NCBI GenBank assembly: GCA_902633985.1
Contig: CACPHV010000003.1
Coordinates: 51,782 to 115,781 of the forward strand
DNA length: 64,000 nt
DNA from: an uncultured Pelagibacteraceae bacterium
Lineage (GTDB): Bacteria; Pseudomonadota; Alphaproteobacteria; Pelagibacterales; Pelagibacteraceae
Direction of reading: 5' to 3'
Positions within the stretch are counted from its first letter, which is position 1; each line of letters opens with the position of its first letter. Below the pieces are notes generated by a model that searched no databases, was not told the DNA's origin, and saw only the letters and a list, made by a program, of their open reading frames with translations. Shown one piece after another: positions 32,557 through 41,880 of this stretch. The position numbers and the translations under genes were made by a program.

Positions 32557-33182
32557 TCAAAGGTTGCAAGATTTGTGGTGTAAAAGATTCTGATACTTTA
32601 AATTATATAATTAATCATACTCATCCCCCAAAATTTATTGGCTTCATTTGTAATTATCCAAAAAGCTCAAGATATGTTGAACCTAAATCTCTAAACAAAT
32701 TGTTAAATGTTAAAAAAAATAAAAGTGAATTTGTTGCTGTTTTAGTAAAACCTAACAATGAAATTTTAGAAAAAATAAAAAATTTACCTTTTGACTATTA
32801 TCAATTGTATGACTGTACCCCAGATGAAATTAAAATTATAAAACAAAAATATCGAAAAAAAATTATTACAGCTTTAACAATAAAAGATGAAACCGATGTT
32901 ATTAGATATAAGTCATTTGTTGACGTAACAGATGTATATTTATTTGATAGCAAAGGGTATGAAAAAAGTCATAGCTTTGATCATAACTTGATTAAAAATG
33001 TCAAATTAAAAAAGGAATTAATGTTAGCTGGTAACATAAAATTCGATGATAACCTAAAAAATTATGAGAAAATTGCTAATTACTTAGATTTATCTGGAGG
33101 CTTGGAAACTTCTGGATTAAAAGATAGATCCAAAATAAATTTTTTTTTAAATAATTTAAATAAATTAATAAATGAAAATTAA
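32553..33182 (+). CDS. trpF: phosphoribosylanthranilate isomerase (divergent)
   Basis: KICGVKDSDTL start, catalytic Cys and Asp retained, LSGGLETSGLKDRSKI end; directly upstream of trpB. Confidence 0.82.
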   Translation: MIKGCKICGVKDSDTLNYIINHTHPPKFIGFICNYPKSSRYVEPKSLNKLLNVKKNKSEFVAVLVKPNNEILEKIKNLPFDYYQLYDCTPDEIKIIKQKYRKKIITALTIKDETDVIRYKSFVDVTDVYLFDSKGYEKSHSFDHNLIKNVKLKKELMLAGNIKFDDNLKNYEKIANYLDLSGGLETSGLKDRSKINFFLNNLNKLINEN

Positions 33183-34401
33183 AAAAAAAATTCCTCTAAT
33201 TGACCAGCACGATCGTTACGGTTTTTGGGGTGGTAAATTTGGAGGAAGTTTTATTCCTGAAACTTTAAAAAAACCTGTAGAAGATCTAACACAGGAGTTT
33301 TCAAAATTAAGGAATAATAAAAAATTTTTAAAAAAGAGAGATTATTACTTTAAGAATTATATAGGATCACCCACATCATTTGTAAAATTAGAAAATTTGT
33401 CTAATCACTTAAGTGGTGCTCAAATATGGGCCAAAGTTGTATCGGAGGCTAATGGTGGAGCCCACAAAATATATAATGCAACTGTTCATGCATTAATTTG
33501 TAAAGCAATGGGGAAAAAATATATAGTTGGAGATACAGGTGCTGGTTATGCTGGTAAAATGTTGAGTATGGCTGCAAAGAAATTTGGTCTTAAATGTAAA
33601 ATTTTCATGGGTGCAAAAGATATTAAGAGACAAAAACCAAATTGTGATGCTATGAGAAAAAATGGTGCTGAAATAGTTCCTGTATACTCTGGGAGTCAAA
33701 CTTTAGTTGATGCAGTAAGTGAGTGTATGAGATATTGGGTATCAAATTGTGACACTACACACATGTGTGTTGGAAGTACAGTTGGTCCAAATATATTTGT
33801 AAAAATTTGTGGATGGAGCACTGCACAAATTTCAAGAGAATTAAAAATACAAATTAAAAAAGAATTCAAAAAAATTCCAAAAAAAATTAAATTAATTAAC
33901 TGTGTGGGAGGTGGAAGTTCAGCATATGGTTTTTGGAGTGAATTTATAGATTTTAACAAATCGCAAATAGAGTTAGTTGGTGTAGAGGCTGGAGGTCCAA
34001 AAAAATCAAAACTACATGCTGCACCTTTAAGTAGAAATGCCAAAATTGGAATTTTGCATGGTGCGGCTTCTTATGTTTGTCAAAATAATGAAGGTCAGAT
34101 TAATGACACTGAGTCGATTAGTGCCGGATTGGATTACCCAGGCGTAAGTCCAATACATTGTTTTTTAAAAGATACAAAACGAGCAAGATACACTTATGCA
34201 ACTGACGAAGAAGCACTTAAAGCACATGTAATGGTAACTAAATTTGAAAAACTTAATCCAAGTTTAGAACCTAGTCATGCATTTGCTGAGGCGATAAAAA
34301 TTGCCCCAAAATTAAGCAAAGACACAATTATAATCGTTAACTCTTGTGGTGATGCTAAAAAAGATAGAGATATCTTAAGAGAAAGGTTGGGTAAAAATTA
34401 A
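33172..34401 (+). CDS. trpB: tryptophan synthase subunit beta (divergent active-site motifs)
   Basis: RYGFWGGKFGGSFIPETL, NGGAHKIYNATVHALICKAMGKK, ISAGLDYPGVSPIHCFLKD. Confidence 0.87.
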   Translation: MKIKKKIPLIDQHDRYGFWGGKFGGSFIPETLKKPVEDLTQEFSKLRNNKKFLKKRDYYFKNYIGSPTSFVKLENLSNHLSGAQIWAKVVSEANGGAHKIYNATVHALICKAMGKKYIVGDTGAGYAGKMLSMAAKKFGLKCKIFMGAKDIKRQKPNCDAMRKNGAEIVPVYSGSQTLVDAVSECMRYWVSNCDTTHMCVGSTVGPNIFVKICGWSTAQISRELKIQIKKEFKKIPKKIKLINCVGGGSSAYGFWSEFIDFNKSQIELVGVEAGGPKKSKLHAAPLSRNAKIGILHGAASYVCQNNEGQINDTESISAGLDYPGVSPIHCFLKDTKRARYTYATDEEALKAHVMVTKFEKLNPSLEPSHAFAEAIKIAPKLSKDTIIIVNSCGDAKKDRDILRERLGKN

Positions 34402-35201
34402 TGAGTTCATTAATCAGTAAAGCTTTCTCAGCTGCAAAAAAAGAGAATAGACCAGCTTTACTGACATATACTGTAGCTGGAGATAACACCAAAAAAAAAT
34501 CTTTAGATATATTAAAATCAATTTCAAATTACGCAGATATTTGTGAATTAGGTTTCCCACACAACACACCTATAGCGGATGGAGGACAAATACAAACAAG
34601 TGCCTACCGGGCAATTAAAAATGGTATTAAAATTAATGATGTATTTTCAATTGCAAAAAATTTTAAAAAAATAAAAAAAAATAAACCAATTATACTGATG
34701 GGCTACTACAATATGATCTATCAATATAATGAAAATAAATTTTTAGAAAAATGTAAAAAATCTAAAGTTGATGGTTTAATAGTTGTTGATTTACCTTATC
34801 CTGAAAATAAAAATTTTGCATCAAGATGCAAAAAGAAAGGAATTAATTTTATTCAATTGGTTTCTCCAACAACTTCTAAAGTAAGATTGAAAAATATCAT
34901 AAAAGATTCCCATGATATGATTTATTATATAAGCATGTTATCCACAACAGGTGGAAAGCTTAAAGTATCCCCAAAGAAAATATTGGAAAAATACAATAAA
35001 ATAAAAAAACAAAATAAATCAAAAAATGTTGTTATTGGGTTTGGTATTACAGAAAAAACAATCAAATCTCTAAAAAAAGCTGATGGTTTGGTGGTTGGTA
35101 GTGCAATTTGCAAGGAAATCTCTAAATCAATTGAAAAGAGACAAAATGCTGTCACAAATGTTACTAATATAGTTAAGAGATTAAAAAATAAAATTCAATG
35201 A
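34401..35201 (+). CDS. trpA: tryptophan synthase subunit alpha (divergent)
   Basis: ICELGFPHNTPIADGGQIQTSAYRAI, LMGYYNMIYQY, VDGLIVVDLPYPE. Confidence 0.87.
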   Translation: MSSLISKAFSAAKKENRPALLTYTVAGDNTKKKSLDILKSISNYADICELGFPHNTPIADGGQIQTSAYRAIKNGIKINDVFSIAKNFKKIKKNKPIILMGYYNMIYQYNENKFLEKCKKSKVDGLIVVDLPYPENKNFASRCKKKGINFIQLVSPTTSKVRLKNIIKDSHDMIYYISMLSTTGGKLKVSPKKILEKYNKIKKQNKSKNVVIGFGITEKTIKSLKKADGLVVGSAICKEISKSIEKRQNAVTNVTNIVKRLKNKIQ

Positions 35202-36127
35202 ACTGGATAACTAAAATTATTAAAGCAGGTGAAAAAATTAAAACTGCTATACGTGATAGAGCTACTAAGGAAGATATCGCAAAAAGTGATTGGACCTCAT
35301 GCTGTAAAGGCCCTATTCTTAAAACTGATTTAGAAAAAAATCTTTGGGTTTGCCCTGATTGTAATAAACATCATAGAATAAAACCAAAACAAAGGTTTGA
35401 TATTTTATTTGGTAAAAATAATTACGAAATTTTTAAAACTCCAATACCAAAAGATGATCCATTAGGTTTTGTTGATAGCAAGCCTTACAAAGAAAGATTA
35501 AAAACTGCACGTAAAAAGACAGGTTTAGAATGTAGCATGGTAGTAGCAGAAGGCTCTATCAATCAAATAAAAATTACTGCTGTTGCATCAGACTTTGATT
35601 TTATGGGTGCAAGTATTGGTGCTGCAGAAGGTGAAGCTTTTTTATATGCTGCACAACATGCAATAGAAAATCAACAACCTTTACTTATGGTAGCAACAGG
35701 TGGCGGAATGAAAATGCAAGAGTCACTTATATCATTAAGTCAAATGACAAGAACAACACTTGCAATAAACGAAGTTAAAGCTGCTGGCCTACCTTATATA
35801 GTTTTAATGGCTGACCCAGTTGCAGGGGGCATCACAGCAAGTTACGCAATGTTGGGTGATTTACACATTGCAGAACCTGGTGCATTAATTGCCTTCGCTG
35901 GTGCAAGAGTAATACAGGGAACTGTTAAAGAAGAATTACCAGAAGGATTTCAAAAAAGTGAGTATGTCCAGAAAACAGGTTTTGTTGATGCGATAGTGGA
36001 ACGTAAAGATTTAGCTTCTAAAATTGGAACTTTATTATCAATATTGTTAAAGAAAAATTCTGATATAAGTTCTGAACAAAATGAAACTTCAGAAGATAGT
36101 CTGTCGGTTACAAGAGCTGCATCCTAA
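35198..36127 (+). CDS. accD: acetyl-CoA carboxylase carboxyltransferase subunit beta
   Basis: NLWVCPDCNKHHRI, FMGASIGAAEGEAFLYAAQHAI, ATGGGMKMQESLISLSQM, FAGARVIQGTVKEELPEGFQ. Confidence 0.95.
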   Translation: MNWITKIIKAGEKIKTAIRDRATKEDIAKSDWTSCCKGPILKTDLEKNLWVCPDCNKHHRIKPKQRFDILFGKNNYEIFKTPIPKDDPLGFVDSKPYKERLKTARKKTGLECSMVVAEGSINQIKITAVASDFDFMGASIGAAEGEAFLYAAQHAIENQQPLLMVATGGGMKMQESLISLSQMTRTTLAINEVKAAGLPYIVLMADPVAGGITASYAMLGDLHIAEPGALIAFAGARVIQGTVKEELPEGFQKSEYVQKTGFVDAIVERKDLASKIGTLLSILLKKNSDISSEQNETSEDSLSVTRAAS

Positions 36128-37349
36128 AGAAATAGATTTAAGTTTAAATCGTATTCAAAATCTCTCTAAAAAATTAGGAAATCCTCAAGATAAAATCAAA
36201 GCAATTTCTTTTGTTGGAACTAATGGAAAGTATTCAACAATCCAAGCAATGTTTTCTATTTTAAAAGAGGCAAATTTCAAATGCAATATCTACACTAGTC
36301 CTCATATCAAAAATATCAATGAGAGGTTTGTTTTTAATAATGAAGAATTGAATGATGAAGATTTAGCAAATTTACTTGAAGAAATTGAAGAAGCTAACAG
36401 TGGTGAACCAATTACTTTTTTTGAAATACTGACTGCAGCATATTTTTTAAAAGCATCTCAATATCCAGATAATATCAATTTAATTGAAAGTGGATTGTTC
36501 TTTAGATTTGATGCTACTAATATCTTAAAAAATAACCTTGCTAGTGTCGTAACCTCAATTGGCCTTGATCATTTAGATTGGTTGCCTGAAAATGAGCAAA
36601 CTATTGAAAAAATAATTTTTGAAAAAACATCAAGCCTTTTAAACTCAAATATTATAGTGGCAAAACAAAGTACTAATCAAATCACAGATCACATTAAAAA
36701 AACAATATCAAATAATGGATCAAATAAAGTTTTTCATAAAGAAAATTATAGTTTTACGATACAAGAAAATGACTTCTTTTATTATGAGGATCAATTTGGG
36801 GGAATAAAATTACCTATGCCAAATGTTAAGGGTCATTTTCAATTAGAAAATGTTTCAACAGCTATTGCAACCCTAAAAACTTTAAAAGATTTAAATATTA
36901 AAGATGATCACATTAAAAAAGGTGTTTTAAAAATAATTAGTATCGCAAGATTACAAGAAATTAAATCTGGTAAACTTAAGGAACTTGTAAAAGATCATCA
37001 ACTGTTTGTTGATGGTTCTCATAATCCTTTGGGTGCAAAAGTACTAAATGAATACTTGGAAAGTTTAGATTGTGAAAAACATATCATTCTTGGAATGATG
37101 GCAAATAAAGATCATAGAGAATATATGAGTTTCTTTAAGGATATTGCTTCATTAACAACAATAGATATACCCAATCAACCTAATTCAATTAAAGGAAAAG
37201 AGCTAAAAGACAAACTAAATAGCTTTTCAAATATTAATTATAAAGAAAGTATAGAGGATGCTATCAAGTCAATCCCAGTAAAGGAAAACGATATAATACT
37301 AATTACTGGATCGTTATATCTTGCAGGTGAAGTTTTGAATTTAAATTAA
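36081..37349 (+). CDS. folC: bifunctional folylpolyglutamate / dihydrofolate synthase
   Basis: LQELHPKEIDLSLNRIQNLSKKLGNP, FVGTNGKYSTIQAM, YTSPHIKNINERF, DGSHNPLGA. Confidence 0.9.
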   Translation: MKLQKIVCRLQELHPKEIDLSLNRIQNLSKKLGNPQDKIKAISFVGTNGKYSTIQAMFSILKEANFKCNIYTSPHIKNINERFVFNNEELNDEDLANLLEEIEEANSGEPITFFEILTAAYFLKASQYPDNINLIESGLFFRFDATNILKNNLASVVTSIGLDHLDWLPENEQTIEKIIFEKTSSLLNSNIIVAKQSTNQITDHIKKTISNNGSNKVFHKENYSFTIQENDFFYYEDQFGGIKLPMPNVKGHFQLENVSTAIATLKTLKDLNIKDDHIKKGVLKIISIARLQEIKSGKLKELVKDHQLFVDGSHNPLGAKVLNEYLESLDCEKHIILGMMANKDHREYMSFFKDIASLTTIDIPNQPNSIKGKELKDKLNSFSNINYKESIEDAIKSIPVKENDIILITGSLYLAGEVLNLN

Positions 37350-37663
37350 ATATTTCTATCTAAAAATTCTTTCATATGGCTTTCTGGAACACCACCAACT
37401 TTTCTATCTACTTCAACACCTTTTTTATAAATTATAACTGTTGGAACACCTCTAATACCAGCAGCTGAACCCGTGTTAATTCCACCATCTTCAACATCAG
37501 CATAATAGAAATTAGCTTTATCTTTATACTCATCAGATAATTTATCTAAAATGGGTCGCAAAACACGGCATGGTTGGCACCAAGATGCCGAGAACTGTAT
37601 TATAGATATGTCCTCATTCTTAATTTTACTTTCAAAATCTTCATCTTTAAAATCTATAAGCAT
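37346..37663 (-). CDS. trxA: thioredoxin, WCQPC active site
   Basis: ISIIQFSASWCQPCRVLRPILDKL...GIRGVPTVIIYKKGVEV. Confidence 0.9.
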   Translation of the reverse strand: MLIDFKDEDFESKIKNEDISIIQFSASWCQPCRVLRPILDKLSDEYKDKANFYYADVEDGGINTGSAAGIRGVPTVIIYKKGVEVDRKVGGVPESHMKEFLDRNI

Positions 37664-37697
37664 AAATTCTTTCTATAAATTACTTTACCAAAGTCAA

Positions 37698-39134
37698 CTA
37701 GGCAATTTCATATTTTTTTTCTATAGACATAATAAATTCATTTATTTCATCTAATTTTTTTAATTCTTCATCGTCATCTCGATTTGATGCTTGATCTCTC
37801 AAGGTATCAATTTCTTGGTAGGCCATTCCTATGGTTTGCCACTTTTCTCTATTTTTACTTAAAATTCGTCTAGCAATTTCACTTTTTATATTTTTATATA
37901 AATCTGGTGGCAAAATATGTGGTGCCTCTTGATAGATAATTTTTTGCCCAAACCAACTACATCTTTTATCTTGAAACTTATCCAACATTCTTAATTTATC
38001 TTCCCAAGAAGAACTATGCCAAGTTTTAAATAATTGGGTATCTTTGTTGGGAATAAATTTTTCATATAAAGTTTCTTCTGGCAATAAATCTTCTTGGTTT
38101 TGAGTTTGAGCTTTTTCTTCAGCCGCTTCTCTATTAATGATTTGAATATTTTTACAGAAATTTTCACTACTTCTAACTATTTTTGCTCTTTTTTGAATTG
38201 TTTCTAAATCTAAGTCTACATATGCCTTTTCCTTTAATGCAAACTTTTTATCTAATACAACAGGTGCTTTATTAGTTTTTATCACTCTAAGTGCTTTTGG
38301 ACTAAACTTTTTTAAATAAACTTTAAGATCATTTACTGACAAGTTTAATAATGGTTCGGGATCTCTTCTTAAATCAAATAAATATCCCCACGATGCGTAT
38401 AATGGATGAAAACAATGGTCTGGATGCAGTGTAGAGACAAGGTAGATCATATTTTTTCCTTTAACATTTTCAAATATTGAATAAACACCTTCACTTTTTA
38501 AAATAGTCTCAACACTATTTTTTGTCGATGTACTTAAAAAATTTTCCCAATTGTCTTTATGTTTATCTTTTATAATTCTAAGAATTTTTAAGCTTGTGAA
38601 CGCGTCATGATAGGCTGTGTGTTGTTGAGAGGTATCAAATCCTTGTTGTCTAGCTAAACCTTCTAGAGCAAGACTTTCATTTCCTGCTTCTGTTAATTCA
38701 GTCTTTAATGTTTCAGGATTTAAAGTTTGAGCAACTCTTGCAACGTGTAAACCATCATGTTCTTTATTAGGTGATGAGTGTGTAATATATGGATATCTGT
38801 TTCCTTTAAAAAAATTAAAATGAAACATACGCCTATCAAAATTTAAGTTACTCCAACCCATAAACAATGCTGGGCCAGCCTTAGAAAAAAAGTTTTCTAC
38901 AGCGCCTAAAAAATCATAATGCGAATAATTGCCTTTGGTAAGTAAATCAATACTTGTTGAATTAACCAATAAGGCTTTTGCACTTGGAACTTCGCCTTCA
39001 GGCATTCTGCCACGAATATTTAGCTTACCAATTTCTTTTAAATTTTTATCAACAACTACAGCACCTACTTCAATTATTGAGCCCCAAATTGTGCTGTTGG
39101 TTGTTTCTGTATCGTAAATTACTATTTTATCCAT
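37698..39134 (-). CDS. sbcB: exodeoxyribonuclease I family (DEDDh) protein
   Basis: DKIVIYDTETTNSTIWGSIIEVGAVVVD; AYHDAFTSLKIL; YPYITHSSPN; overall ExoI-like layout. Confidence 0.78.
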   Translation of the reverse strand: MDKIVIYDTETTNSTIWGSIIEVGAVVVDKNLKEIGKLNIRGRMPEGEVPSAKALLVNSTSIDLLTKGNYSHYDFLGAVENFFSKAGPALFMGWSNLNFDRRMFHFNFFKGNRYPYITHSSPNKEHDGLHVARVAQTLNPETLKTELTEAGNESLALEGLARQQGFDTSQQHTAYHDAFTSLKILRIIKDKHKDNWENFLSTSTKNSVETILKSEGVYSIFENVKGKNMIYLVSTLHPDHCFHPLYASWGYLFDLRRDPEPLLNLSVNDLKVYLKKFSPKALRVIKTNKAPVVLDKKFALKEKAYVDLDLETIQKRAKIVRSSENFCKNIQIINREAAEEKAQTQNQEDLLPEETLYEKFIPNKDTQLFKTWHSSSWEDKLRMLDKFQDKRCSWFGQKIIYQEAPHILPPDLYKNIKSEIARRILSKNREKWQTIGMAYQEIDTLRDQASNRDDDEELKKLDEINEFIMSIEKKYEIA

Positions 39135-39140
39135 AAATTC

Positions 39141-39827
39141 TTAAGTTAAATTTGATAGCTCATTAAATTTTTTTAATCTTCCCAAAAACAAATTTTGATA
39201 AACAACTAAATCGTGTCCTTGAATTTTAAACTCTTGAAATAATTTATCTACTGTGCAAACCAAAATTACACAAGAAGTGATATTGGAGTTATACACAATA
39301 TTATGTGCTAATGAATATGCACTTGTTTGAAGAAGCCATGAGTCTATATACTCAGCTTTTTTGGGTTTATTACTTTGTTTAAAATCAATTATTGTTTCTT
39401 TCCCTTCATACACTCCAACACAATCAGCAGTACCTGCATACTTTTCTGGATAATAAAGAGTGCATTCAACACCCCAAATTTCATCCAATCTATTTTTCAA
39501 ACCTTTTTCTATAATTTCTTTAGCCATTAATTTGTATTGTTCATTATCTTCAAAAAAACTTAAATTTTCTCTTCCCAGTAAATAAGACTCTAAATAGTTG
39601 TGCATTTGAGATCCCCTGCTACTTGCTGCCTTTGTTATCGCTTCAGCTTCTTTTTGACCTGTTCTTTCACGCCAATTAACGAGAGCAGCCTTATCTTCCT
39701 CTGATTTTGTTACATCAAGTATTGAGGTTACACTTGGTAATTTTTTCTCCCCTAAAAGATATCTTCTAATTCCATCTACAGTTGCTCTTGAGGATGTAGG
39801 ATAATCATATTTTTTATTCCATTTCAT
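39141..39827 (-). CDS. PD-(D/E)XK nuclease, MGME1/RecB-like single-domain exonuclease
   Basis: LPSVTSIL ... SRGSQMHNYLESYL ... AGTADCVGVYEGKETIIDFKQSNKPKKAEYIDSWLLQTSAYS: GxxD, (I)DFK and QxxAY motifs. Confidence 0.78.
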   Translation of the reverse strand: MKWNKKYDYPTSSRATVDGIRRYLLGEKKLPSVTSILDVTKSEEDKAALVNWRERTGQKEAEAITKAASSRGSQMHNYLESYLLGRENLSFFEDNEQYKLMAKEIIEKGLKNRLDEIWGVECTLYYPEKYAGTADCVGVYEGKETIIDFKQSNKPKKAEYIDSWLLQTSAYSLAHNIVYNSNITSCVILVCTVDKLFQEFKIQGHDLVVYQNLFLGRLKKFNELSNLT

Positions 39828-39902
39828 GATGAATCGAGTGATACCTTGTACTATTAAGTTTAATAATTATCTACTAGATATGATAAAAAGTTAAATTAAA
39901 TT

Positions 39903-41072
39903 ATGGAAGCAATTTTAGGAGTAATAGTAGGATTTGTAGCATTTGGTGTTGTATGGTTTTTTTTACTAAAAGCAAAAAACAATCAAGCAACAATTGATGA
40001 ACTGAAATTAAAAGAAGAAGAATTAAAAAAATCTCAAATAGATTTAGCTACACGGGAGGCAGAGATAAAAGCTGCGGAGGATGCAAAAAAAGATTTAACA
40101 AAACAACTTGACGATAAAAAAGTAGAGGTAACAAACCTTTATAAGAAAGTTGATGGTATCGTTCAAGGAGTAGGTGAATACAAATCAATTTCTGAAAAAG
40201 CAATTAACAAACATGATGAAGCAATAGCACGGCATACAAATTGGTGGGAAAAACTCACAACTAACATCACATATCAAGGAAAATTTAATCAAGAAATTTT
40301 AGAAAATCTTTTAGAAAGTGCAAATCTTGTAAAGGATAGAGATTTTTTTCCACAAAAAAAACAAACTACTTATGACATTGATGGTAATGAAGATAAAGAT
40401 GTAATTCCTGATATGCTTGTAAAATTTCCTGAGAGAAATTATATCATTGATGCTAAAATGTCTTTAACTCATTGGACAAAATACATTAATGAGAAAGATG
40501 AAAATCGAAAAAAACAATATCTTAAAGATCATATATCATCAGTTAGAAATCACTTATTTGGACCAAAAGGTTTAGCTAAGAAAAATTATAACAAACTATA
40601 TGGAATAAAATCATTACAGTCTGTTATTGTTTTTTTCCCAGCATCAAGCTTATATTCTGTAACACTTGATGCTGATAAAACTCTTCAAACAGAGGCTCTT
40701 AAAGCAAACTTTATTTTATCATCCCCTACTGAGCTGTTGAATATGATTAAGGTTTTTGAGCAAATCAAAAGTGAAAAGAAGCAAATAGAAAATATTAGTA
40801 AGATCATAACCTCTGCTAGTAAGATATTTGATAAATACTCAGATGTTAAAACTGCTATTAAAGGAGCGCTTCAATCATATAAAACTCATGCAAATCAACT
40901 ACAAAGTCTAGTTACAAAATCTTGGGGCTCACAAGGTTTAGAGAAGCAAATAAAAAAACTTGAAGATGAACATGGCGTAATACCTGGAAAACAAATTCCT
41001 GAAATACCACCTGAACAAGCAAATATTACTGAGGTTACAGATCCAGAGGAAGACAAAGATAAGTTAAACTGA
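39903..41072 (+). CDS. rmuC: DNA recombination protein RmuC
   Basis: N-terminal TM plus coiled coil, then IPDMLVKFPERNYIIDAKMSLTHWTKYI and downstream RmuC-type domain. Confidence 0.9.
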   Translation: MEAILGVIVGFVAFGVVWFFLLKAKNNQATIDELKLKEEELKKSQIDLATREAEIKAAEDAKKDLTKQLDDKKVEVTNLYKKVDGIVQGVGEYKSISEKAINKHDEAIARHTNWWEKLTTNITYQGKFNQEILENLLESANLVKDRDFFPQKKQTTYDIDGNEDKDVIPDMLVKFPERNYIIDAKMSLTHWTKYINEKDENRKKQYLKDHISSVRNHLFGPKGLAKKNYNKLYGIKSLQSVIVFFPASSLYSVTLDADKTLQTEALKANFILSSPTELLNMIKVFEQIKSEKKQIENISKIITSASKIFDKYSDVKTAIKGALQSYKTHANQLQSLVTKSWGSQGLEKQIKKLEDEHGVIPGKQIPEIPPEQANITEVTDPEEDKDKLN

Positions 41073-41076
41073 TCAA

Positions 41077-41208
41077 ATGGAATTAGCTTTTATAATTAAA
41101 ATATTCTTTTTTATTGCTGGTATTATAACTTTATACGCAATAGGTAGGAACCTTGATATTATCAAAATTATACTAATTTATTGGAAAGACTTAATTTTTA
41201 GAAAGTAA
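41077..41208 (+). CDS. 43-aa hydrophobic small protein, hypothetical
   Basis: ATG..TAA read directly: MELAFIIKIFFFIAGIITLYAIGRNLDIIKIILIYWKDLIFRK; 4 nt after the rmuC stop; below the ORF-track length cut-off. Confidence 0.45.
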   Translation: MELAFIIKIFFFIAGIITLYAIGRNLDIIKIILIYWKDLIFRK

Positions 41209-41880
41209 TTTTACTATTTTTTTAAGATCTATTTTATTATTGGATGACTTAGAAATCATCATACAAGCCTCTGATCTTAATATCTCTCCATCCTTTAAAA
41301 TACGTAAATTATTTGCTTTTAAAGTTTCTCCAGTGGAAGTGATATCTGTAATTATCTCCGAAGAGCCCGTAAAAGGATAGGCTTCAGTTGCACCCAAACT
41401 ATCAATTAATTTAAATTGGGTAACACCCTTTGAAAACAAAAATTCCCTTGTTAAATTTGGATATTTTGTTGCAACTCTTAATCTTTTCTTTTTCTTATCT
41501 TTAAATTCAAATGCAATTTCCTCTAAATCCGCAACAGTTTGTACATCTATCCATGGATCTGGAATTGCAACTACTAATGTGGCCTTACCAAAATTATATC
41601 TTTTTAAAACATTAATTTTTTTTTGAGTGTTTATTTCGCTTTCTTTTAATAAATCAAAACCAGAGAAACCTATATCCAGAGATCCATCGCCAAGTCTTTC
41701 GACAATCTCTCTTGCATGAAGATATAAAATCTTGATATTTTTATATTGCTTTATTGATCCTAAAAGATCTCTTTCTCCTCTTTCAGAAATAAGATTTAGC
41801 TTGTTTTTTTTAAAAATATTTAAAACATCTTTTCTAAGTCTGCCTTTGCTTGGAATTCCAATTTTAATTAATTTATTCAT
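41191..41880 (-). CDS. hisG: ATP phosphoribosyltransferase, short form
   Basis: KIGIPSKGRLRKDVLNIF, LDIGFSGFDLL, RVATKYPNLTREF. Confidence 0.94.
   Translation of the reverse strand: MNKLIKIGIPSKGRLRKDVLNIFKKNKLNLISERGERDLLGSIKQYKNIKILYLHAREIVERLGDGSLDIGFSGFDLLKESEINTQKKINVLKRYNFGKATLVVAIPDPWIDVQTVADLEEIAFEFKDKKKKRLRVATKYPNLTREFLFSKGVTQFKLIDSLGATEAYPFTGSSEIITDITSTGETLKANNLRILKDGEILRSEACMMISKSSNNKIDLKKIVKLLSKN

Noticed and set aside
35270-35400. AccD zinc ribbon appearing incomplete (WTSCCKGPILK...VCPDC)
   Set aside because: AccD zinc motifs vary among alphaproteobacteria as far as I recall, so this alone is weak evidence of anything new.
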